Positions 54,207 through 62,605 are shown, counted from the first letter of the stretch. The stretch: DNA of 64,000 nucleotides from Olsenella timonensis (GCF_900119915.1 NZ_LT635455.1:744001-808000), one strand, 5' to 3'. Program-made: numbers and translations. Notes: generated from the sequence alone by a model not told the origin.

Positions 54207-54740
54207 GTGGGTCTGTTCGACAAGCTCGGCCTGTCCCTGCTGGACCGGTCCAAGCCTACGCTCAAGCCTGTGCCCACCCCCGAGGACCCCCAGGCAGTCT
54301 GCGCCCCGGTGACGGGGCGGCTGATGGCGCTCGGCGACGTCAGCGACCCGGCGTTCGCCCAGGGCATGCTGGGCGCGGGCGCGGGCATCGCCCCGGAGGG
54401 CGACATGGCGTACTCCCCGGTCTCGGGCGTCGTTGCAGCCGAGGTCAAGACGAAGCACGCCCTGCTCATCAAGGCCGAGGGCGGCGCCGAGGTGCTGCTT
54501 CACGTGGGGCTGGACTCCGTCGCCCTGGGCGGGACGGGGTTCCGCCAGCTCGTGGGGAAGGGCGAGACGGTCCGCGCGGGCCAGCCGGTCCTGGCCTTCG
54601 ACCGGGCGCTCATGGCCGCGCGGGGCCTCGACGACACGGTCGTGGTGACCGTCACCAACCCCGGTGACTTCTCGAGCGTGGAGGTATGCGCGGAGGGCGA
54701 GGTCACGGCGGGGTCCGCCATGCTTCGGTGCGTCTCGTGA
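54207..54740 (+). CDS. crr: PTS glucose-type EIIA protein
   Basis: A 177-residue stand-alone IIA-Glc domain. Family blocks are CAPVTGRLMALGDVSDPAF, EGDMAYSPVSGVV, KTKHALLIKAEGG (first active-site His) and VLLHVGLDSVAL (phosphorylated His). It takes phosphate from HPr-His. No matching IIBC is next to it, so it may serve an IICB elsewhere or have a regulatory role. The GTG is chosen because GGAAAGG precedes it and it starts the domain properly. It overlaps the yigZ gene by 4 bases. Confidence 0.93.
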   Translation: MGLFDKLGLSLLDRSKPTLKPVPTPEDPQAVCAPVTGRLMALGDVSDPAFAQGMLGAGAGIAPEGDMAYSPVSGVVAAEVKTKHALLIKAEGGAEVLLHVGLDSVALGGTGFRQLVGKGETVRAGQPVLAFDRALMAARGLDDTVVVTVTNPGDFSSVEVCAEGEVTAGSAMLRCVS

Positions 54741-55378
54741 CGGGCGGGGGCTATCGCACGCTCCGCGCGGGCGCTGAGGCGCGCGGCGAGTTCGAGGACC
54801 GGCGCAGTCGCTTCATAGCCCAGCTCAGGCGCGTGGGGAGCGAGTCCGAGGCGGAGGGGTTCATCGCCGAGGTGCGCTCCCGCCATCACGACGCGCGCCA
54901 CAACGTCCCCGCCTGGATCCTCGCGGACGGTCGCGAGCGCTGCTCTGACGACGGGGAGCCCAGCCGCACGAGCGGGATGCCCACGCTGGACGTCCTGCGC
55001 GGGGCCGGCCTGGCGGACGTCTGCTGCGTGGTGACGCGCTACTTCGGGGGCACGCTGCTCGGGCCGGGCGGGCTCGTGCGCGCCTATGCCGCGGCGACGC
55101 AGGCCGCGGTCGCGGCGGCCGAGCGGGACGGGGCGATCTGCGAGATGACGCTCGTGGTGCCCGTGACGGCACAGCTCCCGTACGCGCTCTACGACCGCGT
55201 GACGCGGCTGTGCGCAGACGCGGGCGGGCGCGTGACGGACCAGCTCTTCACCGAGGACGTGCAGGTCACGTGCCTGTTCCGTGCCGGAGACGAGGAGGGG
55301 TTCCTCGCCGCCGTGCGCGAGCTCGCCGGCGGCGAGGAGCTGGCCCGCGCCGGCGAGCCACGCTTCGCCGAGTTCTAG
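54737..55378 (+). CDS. YigZ/IMPACT family protein
   Basis: A 213-residue protein of the UPF0029 family. The IMPACT domain (about 10-130) has RRSRFIAQLRRV, HHDARHNVPAWIL, the DDGEPSRTSGMPTLDVLRG block and VTRYFGGTLLGPGGLVRAY, followed by the C-terminal DUF1949 (ferredoxin-like) domain. Its biochemical role is uncertain. The GTG start lies inside the IIA stop. Confidence 0.92.
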   Translation: MTGGGYRTLRAGAEARGEFEDRRSRFIAQLRRVGSESEAEGFIAEVRSRHHDARHNVPAWILADGRERCSDDGEPSRTSGMPTLDVLRGAGLADVCCVVTRYFGGTLLGPGGLVRAYAAATQAAVAAAERDGAICEMTLVVPVTAQLPYALYDRVTRLCADAGGRVTDQLFTEDVQVTCLFRAGDEEGFLAAVRELAGGEELARAGEPRFAEF

Positions 55379-55516
55379 GCGCGCTCTCGCGCCCCGCCTG
55401 GGCCCCTGATATCAATCTCAAAACAACCCACCCGCACGAACGCCGCGCGGCGAGCGCCGCCGCCTCGCGTGACGAACCCAAACCCGGTCTGGGGTGGGGC
55501 GCCGGGGCGCGATTCG

Positions 55517-56227
55517 CTAGCGCACGCGCGCGAGCGAGCCCATCGGGTCCCAGGGAGCGAGCACGCGGGCCTCCTCGGTGTCGGAGGCGGCGCGCTCCTC
55601 GTCGGTGAGGTAGCGGCGGTCGACGACGACCTGATAGATGTACTCGCCGAGGCAGGTCGCGAGGAGGTGGTGGACGTCGCCCATCATCTCGCGGCGCATG
55701 GCGGCGAGGTCGTTCGCCCCGACGCCCGCGCCGGCGCTCTCGCGCAGGCGCCTCGCGCACCCGCGCAGGTAGCGCGTCAGGTACTTGTCCATCTCACGGG
55801 TGTTCCTGGAGCAGGCGGTCTCGGGCATGGCCTCCTTGGGCACGACGCCGTACTTCCTCACGAGGCTGCGGAACATGTCCCACTGGCCGCCGTCGCAGAT
55901 TGGGTCGGACAGCAGGTAGGAGACGAGGCGGCCGTCCAGCGGCTCGTCCAGGGTGTCCAGGACGTTGGCGAGAAACCAGTTGCTCTTCTCGAGCTTGTCC
56001 CAGAACAGGGGGTAGGCCTGGGACAGCTCGAAGGTCTTGAGGCCGTAGCGGCGGATGACACGGTGGCGCATGGTGTTCAGGCTCGCGAACATCCAGCAGC
56101 GCCCGCCCTGGCGGACCTCGACGTCGAAGGTCATGGCGTTTGCCGCCACGCCCTCGGGCACGCGCGCGGCGGCGCGGATGCCGCACGAGGTGACGGCGTT
56201 CCTGGCGACGAGGATAGCACAGGGCAT
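55517..56227 (-). pseudogene. Truncated C1B aminopeptidase (PepC/bleomycin hydrolase-like)
   Basis: A 236-residue frame matching the N-terminal half of PepC: NAVTSCGI, then VRQGGRCWMFASLN with the catalytic Cys and oxyanion Gln, FELSQAYPLFWDKLEKSNWF, DGGQWDMFRSLVRKYGVVP and the DVHHLLATCLGE block. Full PepC has about 440 residues; here similarity stops at LGE, and the last 45 residues are unrelated. The catalytic His and Asn of the C-terminal half are missing, and the N-terminal 20 residues seem lost too. It cannot work as a peptidase unless the rest lies elsewhere. It is antisense to its neighbours. Confidence 0.8.
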
Positions 56228-56278
56228 GCCTGGGTCGCCCCGACCCCGCGCCCTGCCGCCCCCGTGCGGACCCCATGC

Positions 56279-56284
56279 TAGAAT
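56279..56284 (+). promoter_or_regulatory. -10 box for cca
   Basis: TAGAAT is 41 bases before the cca start, inside the 5' flank of the pepC remnant. Confidence 0.5.
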
Positions 56285-56324
56285 CAGCGAGAAGAGCTGG
56301 GGCACGCGGCGAGGGGAGGCGCGC

Positions 56325-57719
56325 ATGGACGTCACTGCCGAGGCGCGCCTGGCGCGCGAGCTGCCCCCCTACGCGCGGAGGGTCCTGGACGCCCTCGAGG
56401 CCGCCGGGCACGAGGCCTGGGTCGTGGGGGGCTGGGTGCGCGACGCGCTTCTCGGCCGCGCGGGCCACGACGTCGACGTGACCACCTCGGCCCCGTGGCA
56501 GGAGACGGCGGCCGTGCTGCGCGCCGCCGGCATCGCCGTCCACGAGACGGGCACGGCGCACGGCACCGTCACCGCCGTCGTGGACGGAAGGCCGGTGGAG
56601 ACCACCACCTACCGAGTGGAGGGTGCCTACTCCGACCGCCGCCACCCCGACGAGGTGCGCTTCGTGCGCGACGTGCGCGAGGACCTGGCGCGCCGCGACT
56701 TCACCGTGAACGCGATGGCCTTCCACCCGCTGCGCGGGCTGCTCGACCCCTTCGGGGGCGAGGGGGACCTCGCCGCCGGCGTCATCCGAGCGGTGGGGGA
56801 GCCCAGGGCGCGCTTCGGGGAGGACGCGCTCCGCGTGCTGCGCGCGGTTCGCTTCGCGTGTCGTCTGGGCGCGCGGATCGAGCCCGCCACCCAGGAGGCG
56901 CTCGAGGCGTGCGCCGGCGGGCTCGCCGCGATCGCGCAGGAGCGCATCGGGCAGGAGCTGGACGGGATCCTCGGCACGGGGCGCGTCGCATGGGCGCTGC
57001 GCCATGAGTTCGCCGTGCTGTCGGCAGCCGTGCCGGAGCTCGCCCCGATGGCGGGCTTCGACCAGAAGAGCCCCTACCACGCCCATGACGTGCTCGAGCA
57101 CACGGCGCGCGTCTGCGCGGGCGTCGAGGAGTTCGGCGGTGGGGCGCCGTGCCCCGCGCTGCGCTGGGCGGCGCTGCTGCATGACGTGGCGAAGCCCGCG
57201 TGCTGGAGCGAGGACGTCTCGGGGAGGGGTCACTTCTTCGGGCACCCGGAGGAGGGCTCTCGTGTGACGAGGCGCGTGATGGCTCGCCTTGCGATCCCGG
57301 GCGACGTGACGCGCGGGGCGGCGGCGCTCGTGCTCCTGCACGACTTCGAGATTCGCGCGACGGCGCCCTCCATGCGGCGGCTGCTGTCGGAGCTGGAGGC
57401 GGCGGCGCCGGGCCAGGCCCGGCCGCTCGCCTTTGCGCTTCTCGACCTCAAGCGCGCGGACGCGGTGGCCAAGGCCCCCGCGTGCATGGGATACGCGGCC
57501 GACCTCGACGCGATGAGCGCGGCGCTGCGCCGCGAGCTGGCCGACGGCGGCGTGTGGCGCGTGCGCGACCTCGCCGTGGGAGGCGCGGACGTGATCCGCG
57601 AGCGCGGCGTCGAGCCGGGGCCGGGCGTCGGCATGGTGCTCGCCCAGCTGCTCGAGGCCGTGAGGGCCGGCGAGGTGCCCAACGAGCGCGAGGCCCTTCT
57701 CGCCTGGCTGCGGTGGTAG
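56325..57719 (+). CDS. cca: CCA-adding tRNA nucleotidyltransferase / poly(A) polymerase family
   Basis: A 464-residue class II nucleotidyltransferase. The catalytic head shows VVGGWVRDALLGRAGHDVDVTT (Gly-rich loop and DxD) at about residues 31-50, then RRDFTVNAMAF and the EDALRVLRAVRFACRLG neck helix. A C-terminal HD-type domain has YHAHDVLEHT and LLHDVAKP. It builds or repairs tRNA CCA ends; the tRNAs that follow already encode CCA, so here it would mainly repair. Confidence 0.94.
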   Translation: MDVTAEARLARELPPYARRVLDALEAAGHEAWVVGGWVRDALLGRAGHDVDVTTSAPWQETAAVLRAAGIAVHETGTAHGTVTAVVDGRPVETTTYRVEGAYSDRRHPDEVRFVRDVREDLARRDFTVNAMAFHPLRGLLDPFGGEGDLAAGVIRAVGEPRARFGEDALRVLRAVRFACRLGARIEPATQEALEACAGGLAAIAQERIGQELDGILGTGRVAWALRHEFAVLSAAVPELAPMAGFDQKSPYHAHDVLEHTARVCAGVEEFGGGAPCPALRWAALLHDVAKPACWSEDVSGRGHFFGHPEEGSRVTRRVMARLAIPGDVTRGAAALVLLHDFEIRATAPSMRRLLSELEAAAPGQARPLAFALLDLKRADAVAKAPACMGYAADLDAMSAALRRELADGGVWRVRDLAVGGADVIRERGVEPGPGVGMVLAQLLEAVRAGEVPNEREALLAWLRW

Positions 57720-57765
57720 GGTCCGCCCCCCTGCGCCCGCCCGTCGCGTGCGGAGCATAACTTCT

Positions 57766-57778
57766 CCAGAATTTCTGG
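57766..57778. repeat. 13-bp palindrome upstream of the tRNA promoter
   Basis: CCAGAATTTCTGG is a perfect palindrome around a central T, touching the -35 box of the tRNA promoter, so it is a possible operator. Confidence 0.4.
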
Positions 57779-57807
57779 TTGCGCCGGGGCTGCGAATCCC
57801 GTATAGT
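57779..57807 (+). promoter_or_regulatory. Promoter of the tRNA operon
   Basis: TTGCGC (57779-57784), a 17-base spacer and TATAGT (57802-57807) lie 36 bases before tRNA-Gln. Confidence 0.7.
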
Positions 57808-57843
57808 GTCTCCTTGCGCTGAGAGGCGCACGAAGTGGCAGAT

Positions 57844-57917
57844 TGGGACTTCGTCTAGTGGTAGGACAGCGGATTCTGGTTCCGTCAACGGGAGTTCGAC
57901 TCTCTCAGTCCCAGCCA
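57844..57917 (+). tRNA. tRNA-Gln (CUG)
   Basis: A 74-nt tRNA with a 7-bp acceptor stem TGGGACT/AGTCCCA, encoded CCA, and anticodon stem GCGGA/TCCGT holding loop TTCTGGT, anticodon CTG. The T-loop TTCGACT is present. Confidence 0.93.
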
Positions 57918-57947
57918 TTTGCCGCTTGCCTCACAATCGCATATGTG

Positions 57948-58023
57948 GCCCGTTCGTCTAGCGGTTCAGGACGCCGCCCTCTCAAGGCGGAGATCACCAG
58001 TTCGAATCTGGTACGGGCTACCA
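57948..58023 (+). tRNA. tRNA-Glu (CUC), copy 1
   Basis: A 76-nt tRNA with acceptor GCCCGTT/TACGGGC and encoded CCA; anticodon stem CCGCC/GGCGG holds loop CTCTCAA, anticodon CTC. It is identical to copy 2. Confidence 0.93.
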
Positions 58024-58026
58024 ACG

Positions 58027-58102
58027 GCCCGTTCGTCTAGCGGTTCAGGACGCCGCCCTCTCAAGGCGGAGATCACCAGTTCGAATCTGGTACGGGCTAC
58101 CA
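58027..58102 (+). tRNA. tRNA-Glu (CUC), copy 2; left boundary of an integrated element
   Basis: A perfect 76-nt duplicate of copy 1, starting 3 bases after it. The 3' part of this tRNA is overlapped on the reverse strand by the last codons of a serine recombinase gene, the usual picture of an element integrated at a tRNA gene. Confidence 0.93.
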
Positions 58103-59571
58103 AACTTGAATTCGGCGAACTGCCCCTGAGCTGGGCATTCGCCGATTTTTTGTGCCGCGGAGACGCCCGTTTCGAGCATGCTCTCGCTCGCGCGCCACGG
58201 AATCTCCACACGCAGCATGCCGCGGTCGTCGATGGTCGCGCGGGAGGCGGCGTGGCGCAGGAGCTCGCCCGGGTCGCGCCGGCAGAGCTCCGTGCGGACC
58301 CACTCGGCCATCTCCTCGACCGTGGGGACGGCCGTGGAGGCCGCCTCGACCTCCCGCTCGAGCGTCGCGCGCTCCCCGGCGAGCTCCGCCAGGCGCCGGT
58401 CGGTCCCCGGCGGCACGACGCCCGCCTCCACGGCGCGCAGGATGTTGCGCTCGGAGCGGGAGATCTCGGTCAGGCGCCGGCGGGCGCGGCGGACGGCGGG
58501 GGAGTCCCCGTCGCTCTCCATGGCCAGGACCGCGGCGCGCGCGACGCGCTCGGAGAGCTCGGGGTCGGAGAAGGTGCGGGCGAGGGCCGTCACGGCCGCC
58601 TGCTCCACCTCGTCCTTGGGGTAGCGTCGCTCGTGGCCGTCGCCGGTCGGCACGGAGTAGTAGAGGTAGCGCCTGCCCGAGCAGCCCGTGCCGCTCGTGC
58701 CCCGGTAGGGGGTGCCGGTCGCGGTGTCGAGGAGCCTGCCGGCGAGCGCGAAGGCGTTCTGCCGCGGGTGGCGGTCCATGAGGGCCTGGACGGCGGAGAA
58801 GAGCTCGTCGGGGACGATGCGCGGCATCCCGCCCTCGACCCTGACTCCGTTGAAGAGGTAGACGCCCCGGTACTTCTCGTTGGTGAGCACGCCGCGCAAG
58901 GAGTTGAGGGTCCAGGGGTTGCCGCGCGTGTTGCGCGACCCGGAGGCGTTCAGCCACTCCACGACGGCCTTGCGGCCCTCGCCCGCGGCCACGCGCTCGA
59001 ACGCCTCGCGCACGAAGGGCGCCTCCGCCTCGTCCACCTCGTAGCGGCCGTCGGCGCCCGTTCGATAGCCGTAGACGCGCACCCCGTTGACGAGGCAGCC
59101 CTCGGCGTTCCCCATCATGCCGCGAAGCGTGTTCTGCGCGAGGTTGCGGGAGTAGTACTCGTTGTAGCCGTCGATGACGGCCTCGAGGATCACGCCCTCG
59201 GGCCCCTCGGGGATGGACTCCATGGCGGACTGGAGCGCCACGCCGCACTCCGCGAGTCGCTTGCGGTAGACGGCGGCGTCGAAGCGGTCCCGGGCGAAGC
59301 GGTCGAGCTTGTAGACGAGCACCGTGCCGAAGTTGCCCGAGCGCGCGTCGGCGACCATGCGCAGGAACTCCGGGCGCTCGTCGCTCGTGCCCGAGAGGGC
59401 GCGGTCGGCGTAGGTGGCCACCACGGCTAGGCCGTGTCCCTCCGCCCAGTCTGAGCACACGCGCACCTGGTCCTCGATGGACTCGTCGCGCTGCTTGTCG
59501 GACGAGAACCGCGCGTAGACCACGCACGCGCCGCGGTCGGGCTCTGGCGTCCTCCTCTTCCTGCGTGGCAT
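58045..59571 (-). CDS. Large serine recombinase (site-specific integrase)
   Basis: A 508-residue recombinase. The resolvase catalytic domain (about 12-155) has the nucleophile Ser in ARFSSDKQ and the conserved YKLDRFARDRFD block. The recombinase domain (about 165-275) has GYRTGADGRYEV and TLNSLRGVLTNEKYRG. A degenerate zinc-ribbon region (only one Cys pair position kept, near GTGCSGRRYLYYSV) and a C-terminal coiled coil follow. The ATG at 59571 is preferred over a TTG upstream. The last residues (PYQIRTGDLRLERAAS) are encoded by the antisense of tRNA-Glu, so the natural C-terminus probably changes on excision. Confidence 0.92.
   Translation of the reverse strand: MPRRKRRTPEPDRGACVVYARFSSDKQRDESIEDQVRVCSDWAEGHGLAVVATYADRALSGTSDERPEFLRMVADARSGNFGTVLVYKLDRFARDRFDAAVYRKRLAECGVALQSAMESIPEGPEGVILEAVIDGYNEYYSRNLAQNTLRGMMGNAEGCLVNGVRVYGYRTGADGRYEVDEAEAPFVREAFERVAAGEGRKAVVEWLNASGSRNTRGNPWTLNSLRGVLTNEKYRGVYLFNGVRVEGGMPRIVPDELFSAVQALMDRHPRQNAFALAGRLLDTATGTPYRGTSGTGCSGRRYLYYSVPTGDGHERRYPKDEVEQAAVTALARTFSDPELSERVARAAVLAMESDGDSPAVRRARRRLTEISRSERNILRAVEAGVVPPGTDRRLAELAGERATLEREVEAASTAVPTVEEMAEWVRTELCRRDPGELLRHAASRATIDDRGMLRVEIPWRASESMLETGVSAAQKIGECPAQGQFAEFKFGSPYQIRTGDLRLERAAS
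58113..58151 (+). terminator. Intrinsic terminator of the tRNA operon
   Basis: GGCGAA-C-TGCCC pairs with GGGCA-TTCGCC and is followed by GATTTTTTG. It lies antisense within the 3' coding part of the recombinase gene. Confidence 0.85.
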
Positions 59572-59650
59572 AATGTACCTGCCTTTCAAGTGTTCCCTTG
59601 GCTGGCGCTTGCCCCGTGTCGTCTGGCAGGACGCGCGGGGCGCTATTGTG

Positions 59651-60613
59651 TTACCTGATTCTCAGAGGCCTCTTCCAGTCAATCGGGAACCCCATGGGCG
59701 CCAGGCTGACGCTTGGGTGTCGGCCGACGATTGCTGAGAGCTCCGTCCCTAGGTCATCCCATCGTTGGGGCCACGAGGACTCGTAGATCCTCCGGATGAC
59801 TAGGAGCGTGGGGAACTGCTTGTCCCCCTTGTATGCCGAGTCGGGGCTGAGCATCGTTGGTCGCGTGGTCATGACCCTGTTGAACAGCCTGCTGTGGTGG
59901 GCACAGATGTTGCGAACGTACGTCAGATGTCTGAGCCAGCTCCTGAGGATGAAGGGCTTGGCCCCAAAGTCCCTGGCGACGGCCGCTCTGACGCTCGTCC
60001 CATTCGGGTATGCGGCCGAATCCGCTAGGTTCCCGTATAGCTGCGAGACAGTCCCCATTGACATGACCTCGACGGCCGCCCATATGGGAAGATCGCCATA
60101 CTTCCCCATGTTGTGGACGACGCAGGGGACGCCATCATCCAGCGCTCTGTCGCGCTCCCTCTTGAGGTTCCCCATTGACCGCGCGTGGCTCTTTGAGCTA
60201 AAGAAGTTATTCGAATCCTCGTGGGCGAGCGGGCCGAGGGCCATCGACATATGGTATGCAAACGATGTCCTCGCCTTCACCTCAATGGGCGCGAGCGCTC
60301 GCCAAACCCAGTCTCTCAGCTCGGCGTCGAGCAGGTAAATCTCCCAGATGTCGTCAAAGGTCGTTCCCGGAATGAAAACTCCGCCCGACTCGAGCGTGAG
60401 CCAGTACCCTCGAAGGCGGTAATAGTTGGACTCCGCGAGATGACTCAGGGCAGAGGCCTCGTCCTCAACGAGAAGGCCGCGACCCTTCATGAGGGAGAGC
60501 TGATCCCTGAGCGAAAGAGGGCTTTTCATCGGAATAAAAGACGACCCCGCCTGGTTCGCTCCGCCAGTCGGACGGGTCGCGTGCGGGGTACTGTTGGTTG
60601 CATTCTTACCCAT
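59651..60613 (-). CDS. Abi_2 family protein (AbiD/AbiF-like, HEPN)
   Basis: A 320-residue protein of the Abi_2 family (PF07751) of phage abortive-infection proteins. It has the opening LSLRDQLSLMKGRGLLVEDE, then YYRLRGYWL, the AHEDSNNFFS region and the HEPN RNase-type motif Arg-x4-His in VRNICAHHSRLFNR (about residues 225-240). Recent work shows that AbiF-type members pair with a small RNA; I do not see one but the 80-base gaps on each side are candidates. The start ATG has AAGGATGGGGAG before it. Confidence 0.88.
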   Translation of the reverse strand: MGKNATNSTPHATRPTGGANQAGSSFIPMKSPLSLRDQLSLMKGRGLLVEDEASALSHLAESNYYRLRGYWLTLESGGVFIPGTTFDDIWEIYLLDAELRDWVWRALAPIEVKARTSFAYHMSMALGPLAHEDSNNFFSSKSHARSMGNLKRERDRALDDGVPCVVHNMGKYGDLPIWAAVEVMSMGTVSQLYGNLADSAAYPNGTSVRAAVARDFGAKPFILRSWLRHLTYVRNICAHHSRLFNRVMTTRPTMLSPDSAYKGDKQFPTLLVIRRIYESSWPQRWDDLGTELSAIVGRHPSVSLAPMGFPIDWKRPLRIR

Positions 60614-60694
60614 CTCCCCATCCTTTGCAACACTTTGCAGCACGAAAACACATCTTGTGACACGTTCGCGCACGAAATGGCAGCAAGCGGCACG

Positions 60695-61840
60695 TCAGAC
60701 GAACCGAAGGTCGCCCTTCGGCCTCACCTCGACCTTCGAAGCCGCCCCGAACCCGCCGGAGGAGACGAAGCCTCGCGGGACGCCGACGACGTCCTCGAAC
60801 ACGTCCTCGGGCACCCCGCACCTCGCCATGAGGGCCCTCACGTCGAGCAGCCCCTCCCTCACGGCGAGCGAGACGCATGTCCTGAGGAGTGTCGGGGCCT
60901 CGGGCATCCTCTCCCCGTCGTAGGGCTCGGACTTCCTCCAGCGCTTGCGGCTTATGGCGACCTGTCTGGAGGTGTACTGCGACTCGTCGAGGAGGCCGAG
61001 GTCGTACGCCCTCCTCACCATCGCCTGTATGGAGACGCCCCACGCCGGCTTCGCCATCTTAAAGTCCTCCAGCGAGAGACCGACGAGGGACTCCCTGAAG
61101 GGCCCCTCGGGAAGGAGCAGCGCCCCCGCGAAGCGATGACCCTGGGACTCGATCACCTTCCTGACGTCCGACGGGACGGAGTCGATTCCTGGGATCCCCC
61201 GATGGAGGACCATGTGAGCGAGCTCGTGGGCGACGTCGAACCGCCAGCGAAAGGCGTTTCCAAGGTCCGTGTTGACCATCGCCACGGGACGGCTCGTCGA
61301 TCCCATCCTCGAGAGGGCGTCAAGCGTCTCGACCCCGAACGGGAACATGCACACGACGACGCCGTGCGCCTCAGCGGAGGCGACGAGGTTCGCGACTGGT
61401 CCGTCACCGAGCCCCCACGCCTCTCTGAGCTCGCTCGCGGCGCGCTCGATGTCGGCTCCGGAGATCTCGTCAACCGACTCGGCGCCGATCGTCGGGACGT
61501 CGAAGCTCGGGAAGTCAAGGATGGCGTCGAGCTCCGCCACGATTGCGTCGACCATCTCCGACCTCGCGCGCTGGGCGGCCCGTGCCGACTTCGTCGCGGC
61601 GCTCATGGACCTGAAGAACACGGTGCTCTCGACGTTGCCGACGCCGCCCATCAACACCTCCGGGGTGGTAGAGAGCGCTTGGGCGAGCTTGGACGCCACA
61701 TCCTCGGTGAGCGCGGCACCGCCCCTCTCGACCTTGGAGATGGTCGACTGGGAGACCCCGGACTCGACGGAGAGCCTCTTCGCCGTCATCATGCGGGTCT
61801 CCCTCACGCGTCGCACGTTGTTTCTCGCCCTATCGGCCAT
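60695..61840 (-). CDS. XRE-ImmA/IrrE family metalloprotease regulator
   Basis: A 381-residue fusion of an N-terminal HTH (about 8-65, TAKRLSVESGVSQSTISKVE) and an ImmA/IrrE peptidase domain with the zinc motif FDVAHELAHMVLHRG (about residues 195-209). A C-terminal domain of about 140 residues follows, as in COG2856-type regulators of phage and toxin-antitoxin loci. The ATG at 61840 is preceded by AGGAGG; longer frames upstream are unlikely. It overlaps the upstream gene by 11 bases, so the two are a coupled pair. Confidence 0.9.
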   Translation of the reverse strand: MADRARNNVRRVRETRMMTAKRLSVESGVSQSTISKVERGGAALTEDVASKLAQALSTTPEVLMGGVGNVESTVFFRSMSAATKSARAAQRARSEMVDAIVAELDAILDFPSFDVPTIGAESVDEISGADIERAASELREAWGLGDGPVANLVASAEAHGVVVCMFPFGVETLDALSRMGSTSRPVAMVNTDLGNAFRWRFDVAHELAHMVLHRGIPGIDSVPSDVRKVIESQGHRFAGALLLPEGPFRESLVGLSLEDFKMAKPAWGVSIQAMVRRAYDLGLLDESQYTSRQVAISRKRWRKSEPYDGERMPEAPTLLRTCVSLAVREGLLDVRALMARCGVPEDVFEDVVGVPRGFVSSGGFGAASKVEVRPKGDLRFV

Positions 61841-62489
61841 CGCCCGACGCCCTCCTCTCGACGCCCCTCTTGACGGTGACGACGGGCATATCGACGGCAG
61901 CGGACTCGATCGTCCAGCTGCGACGGACGAGGTGGCTGAGGGAGAGGTACTCGTCGTTTTCCTCCGTGATGCCGGGGAGCAGTATGCCGACGGAGACAAG
62001 AGTTCGCGCCGAAGGTCTTCCCGGTCTCGTCGACGTCTGGTAGATGATGATTGCGCTCGCTCGGTCGTCGAGAGGGGCAGAGGGAACGAGTTCGTCCCCG
62101 ACGAGATCGAGCCGGAACTGCCCGTTCGAGTTGAAGCTATCCTTGAAAGGGGTGCTCCTGGGGCGCGTGCCCTCAGAGTCGACCTTGGCCACGGTCACTC
62201 GGACGCCGCTCTCCGTGGCAAGCAGGTCCTTCCAGTGGCTCCTACCCTGACGGCCGACCGACGCCTCGAACCCCAGCGCAGAGAGTCTGCCCTTGACGGC
62301 CATGGCCACGAGGTCCCTCGCGATGTGGGGAACCGAGTCCATGTCCCTCGCGTCCTCGACCGTGGACTCGACCATCTCCGCCGTCCTGTCCTCGACGGCC
62401 CGCCTGATCGCCTCTACGAGTAGGGCGAGGCCATCCTCGCCCCCCAGCGCGTCAGTGACGGACTGCATGCCAGGGCTTGTCACGTTCAT
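61830..62489 (-). CDS. Unrecognised partner of the XRE-ImmA/IrrE protein
   Basis: A 219-residue soluble protein with no family I recognise. The N-terminal 60 residues are mostly acidic helices. The middle has a GRQGRSHWKD segment and a beta-rich FNSNGQFRLDL stretch, and the C-terminus ends in strands with VVTVKRGVERR. It overlaps the XRE-ImmA/IrrE gene by 11 bases and probably is its antitoxin, toxin or substrate. The ATG follows GCGAGGTATAC. Confidence 0.6.
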   Translation of the reverse strand: MNVTSPGMQSVTDALGGEDGLALLVEAIRRAVEDRTAEMVESTVEDARDMDSVPHIARDLVAMAVKGRLSALGFEASVGRQGRSHWKDLLATESGVRVTVAKVDSEGTRPRSTPFKDSFNSNGQFRLDLVGDELVPSAPLDDRASAIIIYQTSTRPGRPSARTLVSVGILLPGITEENDEYLSLSHLVRRSWTIESAAVDMPVVTVKRGVERRASGDGR

Positions 62490-62514
62490 GTATACCTCGC
62501 TATCCGAGAAGGAA

Positions 62515-62583
62515 TAATCGATAAGAGGATAGCAAATTATTGGCGCAATCGATAATAAAACATGAAGAAAATTTCTTCATGTT
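62515..62583. promoter_or_regulatory. AT-rich control region with AATCGATAA repeats and a 25-bp palindrome
   Basis: AATCGATAA occurs twice (about 62516 and 62547), upstream of the 219-residue gene, as expected for operator sites. 62559-62583 is a perfect 12+1+12 palindrome. Read on the reverse strand it is followed by TTTTATTATC, so it may be the terminator of the XRE-led operon. Confidence 0.6.
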
Positions 62584-62605
62584 GAGTGAGCGATCTACCT
62601 GTCAC

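Noticed and set aside
53743-54312. Forward open frames across the rnpB region
   Set aside because: They are the antisense of RNase P RNA, whose conserved sequence and P1 pairing are clear.
57919-59430. Forward open frame from the tRNA-Glu region across the recombinase
   Set aside because: It starts inside tRNA genes and is the antisense shadow of the serine recombinase.
60221-61873. Forward open frame across the XRE-ImmA/IrrE gene
   Set aside because: Low-complexity translation without motifs; the reverse strand has an HTH and HExxH zinc site with a good ribosome-binding site.
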